DNA from: Gemmatimonas sp.
Lineage (GTDB): Bacteria; Gemmatimonadota; Gemmatimonadetes; Gemmatimonadales; Gemmatimonadaceae
DNA length: 64,000 bases
Direction of reading: 5' to 3'
Assembly: GCA_011390935.1 (NCBI GenBank)
Contig: JAABRL010000010.1
Span: 23,031 to 87,030 of the forward strand
In this document: piece by piece, positions 1-9,023 of the stretch
Layout of the letters: every line of letters starts with the position of its first letter
Numbering within the stretch: the stretch's first letter is position 1
Program-made: the position numbers and the translations under genes
Notes under the pieces: model-generated
The model's input: the letters and a program-made list of their open reading frames with translations, nothing else
Databases searched by the model: none
Told to the model about the DNA's origin: nothing

Positions 1-311
1 GTGGGCTCGGGCGCGGGTGCCGGCCGTGGCGCGCGCGGGCGAGGTGCCGGGGCGGGAGCCGGAGCAGGCGCGGGCTCGGGAGACGGGTCGGGTTCCGGCG
101 TGGGCGATGGTTCGGAGGCGGCCGTATCGCCGAAGGCCGAGGGCAGCGGCGTGGTGGTGGCCGCGCTCGCAAGGCTGAGGTCGCGCGAGAGGTCGTCGCC
201 GAGTGCCGGCTCGGCATCGCTGCCGCCGCACGCCGCGACCAGCCCGAGTGTTACAGCCATGGCCGCCATTCGCACAGGGCGGAGCAGAGAATCAGCGCAA
301 ACGCTCATCAT
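1..311 (-). CDS. Putative lipoprotein with Pro/Glu/Ala repeats (truncated by window start)
   Basis: Reverse strand from ATG at 311 reads MMSVCADSLLRPVRMAAMAVTLGLVAACGGSDAEPALGDD...PTPEPDPSPEPAPAPAPAP; lipobox LVAAC; open to window edge. Confidence 0.6.
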   Translation of the reverse strand, partial: MMSVCADSLLRPVRMAAMAVTLGLVAACGGSDAEPALGDDLSRDLSLASAATTTPLPSAFGDTAASEPSPTPEPDPSPEPAPAPAPAPAPRPRAPRPAPAPEP

Positions 312-425
312 CGGACGATACTCCCCTCAGAGTCCTGTCGCGACTGCCTTGGTGCACGCGCGCGTGGTCACACTACTCGTCACAGGCCCGCCCGGTTCCG
401 TCCGGTGCGTGCCGCCGCTCTTCCC

Positions 426-1676
426 ATGACCAGTCCGAGCTCGCTTCCACCAACCGCCCAGGACGTTCACCTCGCTCGGCAGCCGATCTACGATACCGGC
501 AACCGGTGCGTGGCGTACGAGCTGTTGTACCGGGCCTCGTCGGCGAGCACGTCGGCGGGCGGCTTTTCGGTGGATGTGATGTGCAACGACACGGCGCTGC
601 ATGCGGTCGTGTCGATCGGGCTGGACCGGCTCACCGGTGGTGCGCCCGCGTGGGTGAACATCGGGCGCGAGCACCTGGTGGGCGACCTGTACCGCGTATT
701 CCAGCCGCGGGACGTGGTGCTCGAACTGCTCGAGACGATCACGCCGGACGACACGGTCATCGAAGCGGCGCGCCGCGCCGTGCGCGCCGGGTACACGCTC
801 GCGCTCGATGACTTCGAGATGAAAGCCTCGTGGGCCCCGCTGCTCGAGCTCGCGCAGATCGTGAAGGTGGATGTGCTTGGCCACGATGCACACAGTCTCG
901 CGCTGTTCATTGCCCCGCTCAAGAAGTATCCGCACCTCAAGCTGCTCGCCGAACGTGTGGAGACGGGTTCCATGCGCATGCTGTGCGGCAAGCTGGGCTT
1001 CAGTCTGTATCAGGGCTACTACTTCAGTCGCCCCGAAACGCTCGGTGGGCGCTCGCTCTCGCTGCAACAGGCCACCATCGCCAATCTGCTCGGCCTGTTG
1101 AGTGACCCCGAAGTCACCGAGCGCGCACTCGATGAGGCGTTCCGGTCGCATCCCTCGCTGTCGTACGCGCTGCTGCGCATCGTGAACTCGGCGAGTCTCG
1201 GCTTTCGGAACGTGGAATCGATTCCGTACGCGATTCAGTTGCTGGGGCGATCGGCGCTGTCCCGCTGGTTGCTGATTCTGCTCGTGTCGGGCGTTGCCTC
1301 ACGCAGCCCGATTGCGCAGGAAGCGGTGGCACACGCGCTGGCGCGCGCGCGCTTCTGCGAACTGGTGACGGAGACGATGGGATCGGGCGATCCGTCTTCG
1401 CGCTTTCTGGTGGGGCTGCTGTCGCGCTTCGACGTGCTGCTCGGCCTGCCCATGGAAGAGGTGCTCGGGCGTCTGCCGGTGAGCGCCGAGGTGCGCGATG
1501 CACTGCTGCACGGCGTAGGGCCGCATGCATCGGTGCTCGGCCTGGTGGACGCGTACGAACACGCGGCCTGGGACGACGTGGAAGCGCTCGGCGGTGGTGT
1601 GGGATTGGCCGAAGCGTACGCGCAGGCGGTGGCGTGGGCGCGCGCGCGACTGTCGGTGGGGCCAGCGGGGGGGTGA
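426..1676 (+). CDS. EAL and HDOD domain protein (YuxH-like)
   Basis: VHLARQPIYDTGNRCVAYELLYRAS...LELLETITPDD...YTLALDDFE, then HDOD-like SYALLRIVNSASLGFRNVESIPYAIQLLGRSALSRWL. Confidence 0.85.
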   Translation: MTSPSSLPPTAQDVHLARQPIYDTGNRCVAYELLYRASSASTSAGGFSVDVMCNDTALHAVVSIGLDRLTGGAPAWVNIGREHLVGDLYRVFQPRDVVLELLETITPDDTVIEAARRAVRAGYTLALDDFEMKASWAPLLELAQIVKVDVLGHDAHSLALFIAPLKKYPHLKLLAERVETGSMRMLCGKLGFSLYQGYYFSRPETLGGRSLSLQQATIANLLGLLSDPEVTERALDEAFRSHPSLSYALLRIVNSASLGFRNVESIPYAIQLLGRSALSRWLLILLVSGVASRSPIAQEAVAHALARARFCELVTETMGSGDPSSRFLVGLLSRFDVLLGLPMEEVLGRLPVSAEVRDALLHGVGPHASVLGLVDAYEHAAWDDVEALGGGVGLAEAYAQAVAWARARLSVGPAGG

Positions 1677-1726
1677 GACGTGCGCGGTCGATGGTCCGAC
1701 CGCGCCGCGGGTGAAGCCGAGCGGAA

Positions 1727-2590
1727 CTAGCGCGCGCTGACGGGTGGTGGCCCGATGGGTGGCGGACCTGCCGCGGGATCACTGGGCCCGGAACCCTCGG
1801 TGGTGACGTCGGGAATGTCCGTGAACGGCAGCAGCAGCGAGATGCGTCTGTTGGCCGGCGATGTGGGGTCGTCGGGCACACGCAATCGTTTGTCGGCGTA
1901 TCCACGCACCTCCACCAGCCGCCCGTCGCCGAGCCCCGTCGTTTCCAGCACGCGTCGCGCCGCGTTGGCGCGGTCGGCGCTCAACTCCCAGTTGGTGTAG
2001 GTCGCGCCCGAGCCGAAGAGCGCCGCGTCCGTGTGCCCTTCGAGCACGATCGGATGCGACAGCGACGCCAACTCCGTGCCGACCAGCTGCAAGACGAGCG
2101 CTGTCGCGGCCTTCATCTGCGCCGATCCGAGCGGGAAGAACACGTCACCCGAGCCGCTCTCGATGAGTTCGATGCGCAGTCCGTCGCGCGTGACGACCAC
2201 ATCAACCTCGGCGTTGAACTTGGCGAGCGAATCGTTCGCCGCCAGCTTGGACATGATCTTCTGACGTGCCGCTTCAAACGTTTTTTCTTCGTTCGCGCGC
2301 ACGAGCACACGCAGCTGCGACCGCTGGATGTTCGTGGGCGTCGAGCCGATGGAGACCGGGCTCGAGCCCGCGCCGTAGCCCTTGCGATAGCCCACCGGGT
2401 TGGAGAAGTAGCCTTCGATGGCCGACTTGGTCTGGTCGTCCATGCCCAGAATCCACATCACCATGAAGAACGCCATCATGGCGGTCACGAAGTCGGCGTA
2501 GGCCACCTTCCATGAGCCGCCGTGGTGTCCGCCACCGCCGGCGACCTTCTTCTTGACGATGACGATCTTCTTGCCGCCGCGTGCGGACAT
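1727..2590 (-). CDS. motB: Flagellar motor protein MotB (OmpA-like C-terminus)
   Basis: GGGHHGGSWKVAYADFVTAMMAFFMVMWILG plus OmpA-like domain. Confidence 0.95.
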   Translation of the reverse strand: MSARGGKKIVIVKKKVAGGGGHHGGSWKVAYADFVTAMMAFFMVMWILGMDDQTKSAIEGYFSNPVGYRKGYGAGSSPVSIGSTPTNIQRSQLRVLVRANEEKTFEAARQKIMSKLAANDSLAKFNAEVDVVVTRDGLRIELIESGSGDVFFPLGSAQMKAATALVLQLVGTELASLSHPIVLEGHTDAALFGSGATYTNWELSADRANAARRVLETTGLGDGRLVEVRGYADKRLRVPDDPTSPANRRISLLLPFTDIPDVTTEGSGPSDPAAGPPPIGPPPVSAR

Positions 2591-2593
2591 GGG

Positions 2594-3451
2594 CTACGCC
2601 GCCTTCTTGCGCGTGAGCTCCTCGAGCTCCGTGAAGCTGGGGCGCTCGTGCGGTTCCACGTTGCGTCGGGCGAACTCGACGGCGGTCATGGGCGCATCGC
2701 CACGCGCGAACGAGAGCAGTGCGGTACGAATGCACAGCATGTAATCGTGCTCGGCCTCGATGCGCGACTCCATGGCCTTGGCGACCGGGCTCATCAGCCC
2801 GTACGCGAGCAGGATGCCGAGGAACGTACCCACGAGCGCGGCGGCCACCTTCTGACCGATTTCGGCCGCGTCGCCACCGATCGAGCCCATCGTGATGATG
2901 ACGCCGAGCACGGCGGCCACGATGCCGAAGCCGGGCATGGCGTCGCCCACGTTGGTGACCGCGTGCGGGACTTTCATGGCCTCGTGGTGATGCTTCTCGA
3001 GGTCCATATCCAGAATGTCGGCGAGGTTGTGGTCCTCCACCGCGCCGGTGAGCAGCACCTTGAGTGTGTCGCACAGCAGCGACACGGCGTGGTGGTTGCC
3101 GAGAAACGAGGGATAGCGCTTGAAGATGTCCGAGGCTTCGGGATCTTCGATGTGCGCTTCGAGTCCCACGAGACCGTCCTTGCGGGCCTTCTGAAAGACT
3201 TCGTACAGCACCTGCAGCAGTTCGGCGTAGGCCTGCGCGCCGAAGGGGTTCGGCTTGATCAGGCCGAGCAACTGTGCGAAGATGGCTTTGATGACAGCGG
3301 GTGGATTGGCGGCCACGAGGGCGCCGAGTCCGGCGCCGCCGATGATGACGAACTCCGAGGGCTGCACCAGCACGGCAAGCTGGCCGTGGTGCATGACGTA
3401 GCCACCCAACACGGCGCCGAAGACGATGACGAGACCGAGAATGACAATCAC
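2594..3451 (-). CDS. motA: Flagellar motor stator protein MotA
   Basis: VIVILGLVIVFGAVLGGYVMHHGQ..., MPGFGIVAAVLGVIITMGSIGG; GTG start at 3451 preceded by AGGA. Confidence 0.93.
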   Translation of the reverse strand: MIVILGLVIVFGAVLGGYVMHHGQLAVLVQPSEFVIIGGAGLGALVAANPPAVIKAIFAQLLGLIKPNPFGAQAYAELLQVLYEVFQKARKDGLVGLEAHIEDPEASDIFKRYPSFLGNHHAVSLLCDTLKVLLTGAVEDHNLADILDMDLEKHHHEAMKVPHAVTNVGDAMPGFGIVAAVLGVIITMGSIGGDAAEIGQKVAAALVGTFLGILLAYGLMSPVAKAMESRIEAEHDYMLCIRTALLSFARGDAPMTAVEFARRNVEPHERPSFTELEELTRKKAA

Positions 3452-3490
3452 GCGGAAGTTCCTGAACGCGGGAAACGCTGACGGAGCGGG

Positions 3491-4144
3491 ATGGGCGCTG
3501 TGAGCAACGCCGAGACGCGCGCGCGATGGCTCGAGGTACACGACGAGTTGCTGCGCGGCGTGACGCACGCGCTGAGCAATCGGGTGGCCACGATGTCCGC
3601 CGCGGCATACATGCTGGAATACGACGATGTCACGGGCGCCCAGGCGGCCGCATCATTGCGCGTGGAAACCGAGCGCATGGATACGATGCTGCAGCTGTTG
3701 CGGTTGCTCCCGTCACGAGACGATCGTGAGTTCGAGCCCGTGTCGCCCGGTGACGTGATCACCCAGGCGGTGGCGTTGCACGCCCACCATTGTGATCTGC
3801 GCGATGTGCGCGTCGCCGTGACGGTGAGCGATACCGTGCTGCCGGTGTGGGTGGAACCGCATGCGTTCCTGCAGGCGCTGCTGCTGGCGCTGACGAGTGC
3901 CAAGCGATCGGCTTTCGACGCGAGCGGCGAGGTGCTGCTGCTGGTCGATGGCGATGCCGATGCAGTGCACATGACCGTACACCCCGAGCCGGCGCATGCC
4001 CTGGCCGACGCCGTCGCGGCGCGCGACGTGGCGGCAGCCAACGGCTGCTTGCAGAGCGCGTTCGGTGCGGCCGTGCTGCGGGCCGATGGTGGGTGCGTGC
4101 TCACGCTGCCGACGCTCCCTGCGGCGCGACGCGCGGGTCGCTGA
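3491..4144 (+). CDS. Histidine phosphotransferase/histidine-kinase-like protein with degenerate ATPase region (ChpT-like candidate)
   Basis: LRGVTHALSNRVATMSAAAYMLE resembles an H-box/DHp helix; no canonical N or G boxes; SD GGAGCGGG before ATG. Confidence 0.55.
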   Translation: MGAVSNAETRARWLEVHDELLRGVTHALSNRVATMSAAAYMLEYDDVTGAQAAASLRVETERMDTMLQLLRLLPSRDDREFEPVSPGDVITQAVALHAHHCDLRDVRVAVTVSDTVLPVWVEPHAFLQALLLALTSAKRSAFDASGEVLLLVDGDADAVHMTVHPEPAHALADAVAARDVAAANGCLQSAFGAAVLRADGGCVLTLPTLPAARRAGR

Positions 4145-4355
4145 GGAACGCGTCCAGCACCTCGGCGTTGACGGGCACGCTGGCGCGCTGATTTTCCGAG
4201 GCCACCTGCTGAGCCAGTTCACCGCGCAGAATGCGCAGCGAGGACGGCGCCTCGATGCCGAGGCGCACGCCGCCCTTGTCGCAGGCGACCACCACGATGC
4301 GAATGCCACCCTCGATGAGAATCGATTCGCCTTCCTTTCGTCCGAGTACGAGCAT
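4101..4355 (-). CDS. csrA: Carbon storage regulator CsrA
   Basis: MLVLGRKEGESILIEGGIRIVVVACDKGGVRLGIEAPSSLRILR. Confidence 0.95.
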   Translation of the reverse strand: MLVLGRKEGESILIEGGIRIVVVACDKGGVRLGIEAPSSLRILRGELAQQVASENQRASVPVNAEVLDAFLSDPRVAPQGASAA

Positions 4356-4369
4356 GGGTCTTCGCTCCG

Positions 4370-5818
4370 TCAGACGAGAGAGAGGATGGTCTGCAGCATT
4401 TCGTCGGCCGTCTTGATGAGCTTGGTGGCGGCCACGTACGACTGCTGCACACGCATGAGCATGATCAGTTCTTCGTCGGTGCTCACTCCGCTCACCGACT
4501 GACGGCGCGACTCGGCCTGGTCGGTGAGTGTGGTGCGCACCATGACATCGTCTTCCGCACTGCGCACGGCGAGTCCGAGCCGCGTGACCGTGCTGCGAAA
4601 GAACGCGTTGAATCCGGCGGTTTCCGTCTCACCGCCGGGGCCAGTGAACGACACCGCCGTGGTGTTGTTGCGCAAGCCGCTGAGGGCGGTGGCGACGGTG
4701 TTGTCGAGCGGTGCGTTGGCATCGCCCGAACTCGCGATGTTGGCTGGATCGGCCGCGATGGCGGAGGAGAGGCGGAGGGTTCCCGCGCGCACCGGATCGC
4801 CGACGGTGCCGGGATCGAAGAAGTTGCCGGCGGCGGTGCCGGGAATCGTGGTGCCCGTGAACACGTAGCCGCTCGAGTGCGCGCTGTTCACCGCAGTCGC
4901 GAGCGCTGACGCCAGCGCATCGAGGCGACCACGCAGCTGCGGCACGTCAGTGTTGATGACGTCCACCATGGCCTTGAGTTCGCCCGCGAGTGGCGCGAGT
5001 CGGTCAACGCTGTTGCCGAGCAGCAGCTTGACGGGCACATCGGCGGGCGTGACGGCGGGCGGCGGTGTGGGCGGGTCGAGCTCCACACGCAGCGCGCGCG
5101 CCGAGGTGCCGTCCACGAGCGTGGAGTTGGCCAGCATCACGGAGACCGACCCGTCACGCTGCGTTTCCACGCGGGTACCGGCCATGCGCGACAGATCGTC
5201 GAGCAGCAGGTCGCGGCGATCACGCAGGTCGGACGCGACCACACCACCCGCTTCGGAAGTGGTGATGCGCCCGTTGAGTTCGGCCACCTGCTCGGCGAGC
5301 TGATTGATCTGCGCGACGGTGGTTCCGAGGCGCGAGGTGGCCTGCTCGCGTGACTGCGTGAGGCCGGTGTCGTAGTCGCTGAACAGCTGGGCGAGCTGCT
5401 GGCCACGCTGCTGCACCACGGCCTTGGCCGACAAGCTGCCGGGCGTGGTGGCGAGTTCGCTGAACGAGGACCAGAACTGGTCGAGCTTCGCGGCCATACC
5501 GGCGTCGCTTGGTTCGCCGAACATCTCCTCGACCTGCGAGAGCGCGTCGCGGCGGTAGTTCGACTCGCCAAGCAACGTGCTCGCGCTGCGGAAGGAGCGG
5601 TCGAGGAGAATGTCGCGCTGCCGCTCGACCCCATCGAATCGCACGCCGGTGCCGATGTTGCCGTACGGCATGCGGACCGGTGTGGACGCGGAGAGCAGCG
5701 GCCGCTGCCGTGAATAGCCCGGCGTCTCGGCGTTCGCCACGTTGTGCGACACCACCTGCAGTGATGTCTGGTGCGCGAGCAGCGCAGTGCGCGCAATGCC
5801 GAAGAGTCCGGATGCCAT
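4370..5818 (-). CDS. flgK: Flagellar hook-associated protein FlgK
   Basis: N-term FGIARTALLAHQTSLQVVSHNVANAETPGYSRQR; C-term DEELIMLMRVQQSYVAATKLIKTADEMLQTIL. Confidence 0.95.
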   Translation of the reverse strand: MASGLFGIARTALLAHQTSLQVVSHNVANAETPGYSRQRPLLSASTPVRMPYGNIGTGVRFDGVERQRDILLDRSFRSASTLLGESNYRRDALSQVEEMFGEPSDAGMAAKLDQFWSSFSELATTPGSLSAKAVVQQRGQQLAQLFSDYDTGLTQSREQATSRLGTTVAQINQLAEQVAELNGRITTSEAGGVVASDLRDRRDLLLDDLSRMAGTRVETQRDGSVSVMLANSTLVDGTSARALRVELDPPTPPPAVTPADVPVKLLLGNSVDRLAPLAGELKAMVDVINTDVPQLRGRLDALASALATAVNSAHSSGYVFTGTTIPGTAAGNFFDPGTVGDPVRAGTLRLSSAIAADPANIASSGDANAPLDNTVATALSGLRNNTTAVSFTGPGGETETAGFNAFFRSTVTRLGLAVRSAEDDVMVRTTLTDQAESRRQSVSGVSTDEELIMLMRVQQSYVAATKLIKTADEMLQTILSLV

Positions 5819-5821
5819 GGC

Positions 5822-6364
5822 TCAGGCCGTCCGATTCACAACGAGTCCGCGCGACGGCGCCACATTCACGTCCGCGCCATCGGCGACGTAGGTGGCCGAC
5901 GATTCGGGCACGCCGGAGAGCACGCGCACCTGCGAGGTGTTCTGCGCGAGCGCTTCGCGCAACAGCTTGCGGTTCATGCCGACTTCGCGCGAGAGCGTGT
6001 CGGCCGCGGCCTGCAATCGAGCGCGCGCATCTCGCAACCGGCCATCGGCCTGGGGGCCGAGGCGCTCTTCGAGTTCGCGCAACGGCATATCGGCGTTGCC
6101 ACCGAGCAGTTCGTTGAGCTGGCGACGACGCTGCCGCGCCTGTCCGAGCGTGGCGAGAATGCGGTGGGTGGCGAAGACGCTCTCGTCGACGCCGTCGATG
6201 TCATCGGCGCCGACCGCAGAGCGCTGACGTCGCATCTGCGCGACGAGATCGTCAAGCAGACGGCGTTCGGTCACGAGCGCGTCGTGCAGCGCATCGAGCA
6301 CGGGTGGTGCGTGCATCGGCGCGGCCATGGGCGGAAGTTCGGCGGTGAGCAGGGCAGGCGACAT
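5822..6364 (-). CDS. flgN: FlgN-like flagellar chaperone
   Basis: Position between flgJ and flgK; helical LHDALVTERRLLDDLVAQMRRQRSAVGADD... Confidence 0.7.
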   Translation of the reverse strand: MSPALLTAELPPMAAPMHAPPVLDALHDALVTERRLLDDLVAQMRRQRSAVGADDIDGVDESVFATHRILATLGQARQRRRQLNELLGGNADMPLRELEERLGPQADGRLRDARARLQAAADTLSREVGMNRKLLREALAQNTSQVRVLSGVPESSATYVADGADVNVAPSRGLVVNRTA

Positions 6365-6720
6365 CAGAGGTCGGTCTGGCGAACGGAATCGGGGAGCGAG
6401 CCGGCGGGGGCCGGATCGGGCTGAGGAGCTGCGATGTCGAGGTGGCGACTGAGCTGGCGATACAGCGCCGCCGACAGGCCGCGCTCCCAATGCTTGGGAG
6501 TCTCGGCAGCAAGGTGCTGATCCATCAGTGCCGTGAACATTTCTTCGCCGGTGCCGCCGGAGACGATGCCTTCGTCCTGCGGCACGGACTCGCGCATGGC
6601 TTTGTAGAGCTGCTGCACGAACACGCCTTCGAGCTGGCTGGTGGCCTGTTGCAGCCGTGCATCACGCGCGGGCTGTGGTGCGGTGCCCACACCGACGGTC
6701 GGATCGATGCGGCCGATCAT
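6364..6720 (-). CDS. flgJ: FlgJ rod-binding protein, N-terminal domain only
   Basis: LEGVFVQQLYKAMRESVPQDEGIVSGGTGEEMFTALMDQHLAAE; 118 aa, no glucosaminidase domain. Confidence 0.88.
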   Translation of the reverse strand: MIGRIDPTVGVGTAPQPARDARLQQATSQLEGVFVQQLYKAMRESVPQDEGIVSGGTGEEMFTALMDQHLAAETPKHWERGLSAALYRQLSRHLDIAAPQPDPAPAGSLPDSVRQTDL

Positions 6721-7778
6721 CGGATGATCACCTCGGCGGTGATCGCGCCCACGTCGCGCAGGGCGGCGAAGATGGCGGCGATCTCCTGCGGGGGCGTCTG
6801 CACGGCGTGCAGGGCACTGGCCACCTTCTGCACCGGGGTGCCGATGGCCATGCGCACGTTGCCCGGCGTGTCATTGGTCGTGGCGGGCTCGGTGGGCGCG
6901 TCGCCAATGGAGAGCGTTACGCCACCGTGGCTCACCGAGGCAGGGCCGACCGTGAGGTCGCCGCCAATGACCACCGTGCCGTCCTTGCCATCGATCACCA
7001 GGCGCGGCTTCGTATCGGGACGCACGGCGAGTTCGAGCACTTTGGTGAGCGCGGCGGCCCGTTCGGCGCCGGCGGGGAGCGCCAGCATGACCGAGCCTTC
7101 GTCTTCAACCGTGGCGACGGTATCGCCGAGTTGGCCGTTGATGGCCGAGGCGATGCGCGACGCGGTGCCCAGATCCGGCTCGCGCAAGAACAGTCGCGAA
7201 CTGGAGGCATTGAGCGTGGGGCGCGGCAAGTTCGCTTCGAGCAGGCCGCCGGCCGGAATGCGCGCCGACGTTTCAATGGTGGGGGCGTAGCGCGTGGCCG
7301 AGCCGCCTTCACTCACGAGCAGCGCCCCCTGCGCGGTGGCGAGCGACGGACCACCGGGGTCACCCACGAGCGGGGTCATGTAGAGCACACCGCCACGCAG
7401 CGAGCGCGCGTCGCCCATGCTGGCGACCTGAATCTCGAAACGTCCACCAGCGCGCAGGTATGGCGACACTTCGGCGGTCACGAGCACCGCGGCGACATTG
7501 CGCATGCGCAGCAGCGCGGGCGGCACTTCGATGTCGAAGCGACGCAGCATGTTGATGACCGACTGCACGGTCTGGCCGCCGGACTGTCCGCCAATGGCGC
7601 GGTCGCCAGTGCCGTCGAGGCCCACCACCAGGCCGTAGCCCATGAGCCGCACGGGCAACACGCCCTCGGCAGTGGTGAGGTCGCGAATGCGGGCTTCCGC
7701 TTGCGCGTGCGCCGACGCGGGCACGAGCAGGAGCAGCGCCGCGATCACGCGCCGCGCAGAACGCAGAGCCGTATTCAC
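6717..7778 (-). CDS. flgI: Flagellar P-ring protein FlgI
   Basis: ARIRDLTTAEGVLPVRLMGYGLVVGLDGTGDRA; GTG start overlaps flgH stop. Confidence 0.95.
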   Translation of the reverse strand: MNTALRSARRVIAALLLLVPASAHAQAEARIRDLTTAEGVLPVRLMGYGLVVGLDGTGDRAIGGQSGGQTVQSVINMLRRFDIEVPPALLRMRNVAAVLVTAEVSPYLRAGGRFEIQVASMGDARSLRGGVLYMTPLVGDPGGPSLATAQGALLVSEGGSATRYAPTIETSARIPAGGLLEANLPRPTLNASSSRLFLREPDLGTASRIASAINGQLGDTVATVEDEGSVMLALPAGAERAAALTKVLELAVRPDTKPRLVIDGKDGTVVIGGDLTVGPASVSHGGVTLSIGDAPTEPATTNDTPGNVRMAIGTPVQKVASALHAVQTPPQEIAAIFAALRDVGAITAEVIIR

Positions 7779-8443
7779 GGGAGGAAGAGGCCGAGGATCT
7801 TGGTGAACAGCCCGGACTTGGCCTTGCCGAGCGGACCCGGCGAGTTGTACGACACGGTGGCGTCGGCGATGCGATACGACTCGACGAGGTTCTGCGGTGA
7901 CACGTCCTGCGCGCGCAGCCAGCCTTCGAAGATCACGTTCTGCTGCGCCTTGTCCACGGTGATGTTCTTGGCGCCGCGCACCTGCATGAGGCCGTTGTCC
8001 CCCATCGCGATCACGCGCACGCTCATTTCGTTCTGGAAGCGATTCTCGCGCCGGAGTGCGCCACGCTGCTGCGTGTCGGCATCGTTGCGGGCGTCGATGC
8101 CACCGGTGCGTGTGCCCTGCAGCGGAATGCGAATGGAGGCACCCATATTCCGGCGCCGATTGTCGGTCGCGATGTTGTCCTTCACGGCCGTGGAGATCGT
8201 GTAGTCGTCGATGAGGACGGTGATCACGTCCCCCACCGCAAAGGCGCGGCGATCGGAGACCCACGACTGACGCGGCGCGCGCGTGGGGATGGTGTCCGCC
8301 GAGGCTACCGCGGGTGTGGCGGGTGGCGTGGCCGGTGGGGTGGCGTCCTGGGCGCGAAGCGTGGGGGCACCGAGCAGCAGTGCGGCCAACATGGCCAGCA
8401 GCAGATGCGGGAGCAGCGACGTCGCGGCAGTGGGGCGGGTCAT
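7775..8443 (-). CDS. flgH: Flagellar L-ring protein FlgH
   Basis: AVGDVITVLIDDYTISTAVKDNIATDN...NEMSVRVIAMGDNGLMQVRGAKNITVD. Confidence 0.93.
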   Translation of the reverse strand: MTRPTAATSLLPHLLLAMLAALLLGAPTLRAQDATPPATPPATPAVASADTIPTRAPRQSWVSDRRAFAVGDVITVLIDDYTISTAVKDNIATDNRRRNMGASIRIPLQGTRTGGIDARNDADTQQRGALRRENRFQNEMSVRVIAMGDNGLMQVRGAKNITVDKAQQNVIFEGWLRAQDVSPQNLVESYRIADATVSYNSPGPLGKAKSGLFTKILGLFLP

Positions 8444-8459
8444 GTGCAGAGCTCCTCGC

Positions 8460-9017
8460 TCAGCGAAGGCGAACAGAATCGGGGGCGATCACGATGCCGT
8501 CGAGGCGACGGGTGCGACCGATCCGAACGGTGACGCTGCCGCCGATGGGGGCGGAGCGCAGGGCAATGGCAGAGACGGCGAGCTGCACGGTGCCGTCGTT
8601 GTAGATGGCGTGCACGGGACGGCCGGCGGTGACGGCAGGCACCGGGATCACCGCGGGTGTGCGCAGCCACTCGCCGACCCCGATGGGGCGCTGTACCAGC
8701 CAGCCGGCCTTCGGTGTGGTGGTGTCTGCGCCATACGGCGGGCGACGCTGCACGAGCGTGTCGGCGAGCGTGAAGTCCGCGGCCTGGAGCGTGTCGCCGC
8801 GCATGAGCGGCCGCACGGCAATCGCACGGGTCCACACCAGCGTGGCGGCACTCGTGGCGCGCGCCGCGGGGGTGTATGCGAGCGCGGACTGCGTCTGCAC
8901 TTGCGCGCTCTGCGCGTCGAGCGCGTGCAGCGGCAGGAGCGGGGCGAGCACGGTGGCCGCGACGCCGCCGATGACGGTGGCGACGAACAGCAGCGCGAGA
9001 CGGAACGACGCAGGCAT
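8460..9017 (-). CDS. flgA: P-ring assembly chaperone FlgA
   Basis: LMRGDTLQAADFTLADT...VHAIYNDGTVQLAVSAIALRSAPIGGSVTVRI; position. Confidence 0.82.
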   Translation of the reverse strand: MPASFRLALLFVATVIGGVAATVLAPLLPLHALDAQSAQVQTQSALAYTPAARATSAATLVWTRAIAVRPLMRGDTLQAADFTLADTLVQRRPPYGADTTTPKAGWLVQRPIGVGEWLRTPAVIPVPAVTAGRPVHAIYNDGTVQLAVSAIALRSAPIGGSVTVRIGRTRRLDGIVIAPDSVRLR

Positions 9018-9023
9018 CGCGCG

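Noticed and set aside
1-429. Plus-strand Gly/Ala-rich 142-aa ORF at the window start
   Set aside because: Reverse strand reads as a lipoprotein with a clear lipobox and Pro/Glu/Ala repeats; the plus-strand ORF is its antisense.
2274-3608. 444-aa minus-strand ORF overlapping motA/motB
   Set aside because: Out-of-frame Arg-rich read of motA/motB; the motA and motB frames are clearly the coding ones.
6657-8204. 515-aa plus-strand ORF
   Set aside because: Antisense shadow of flgI/flgH; low-complexity Arg/His/Gly translation.
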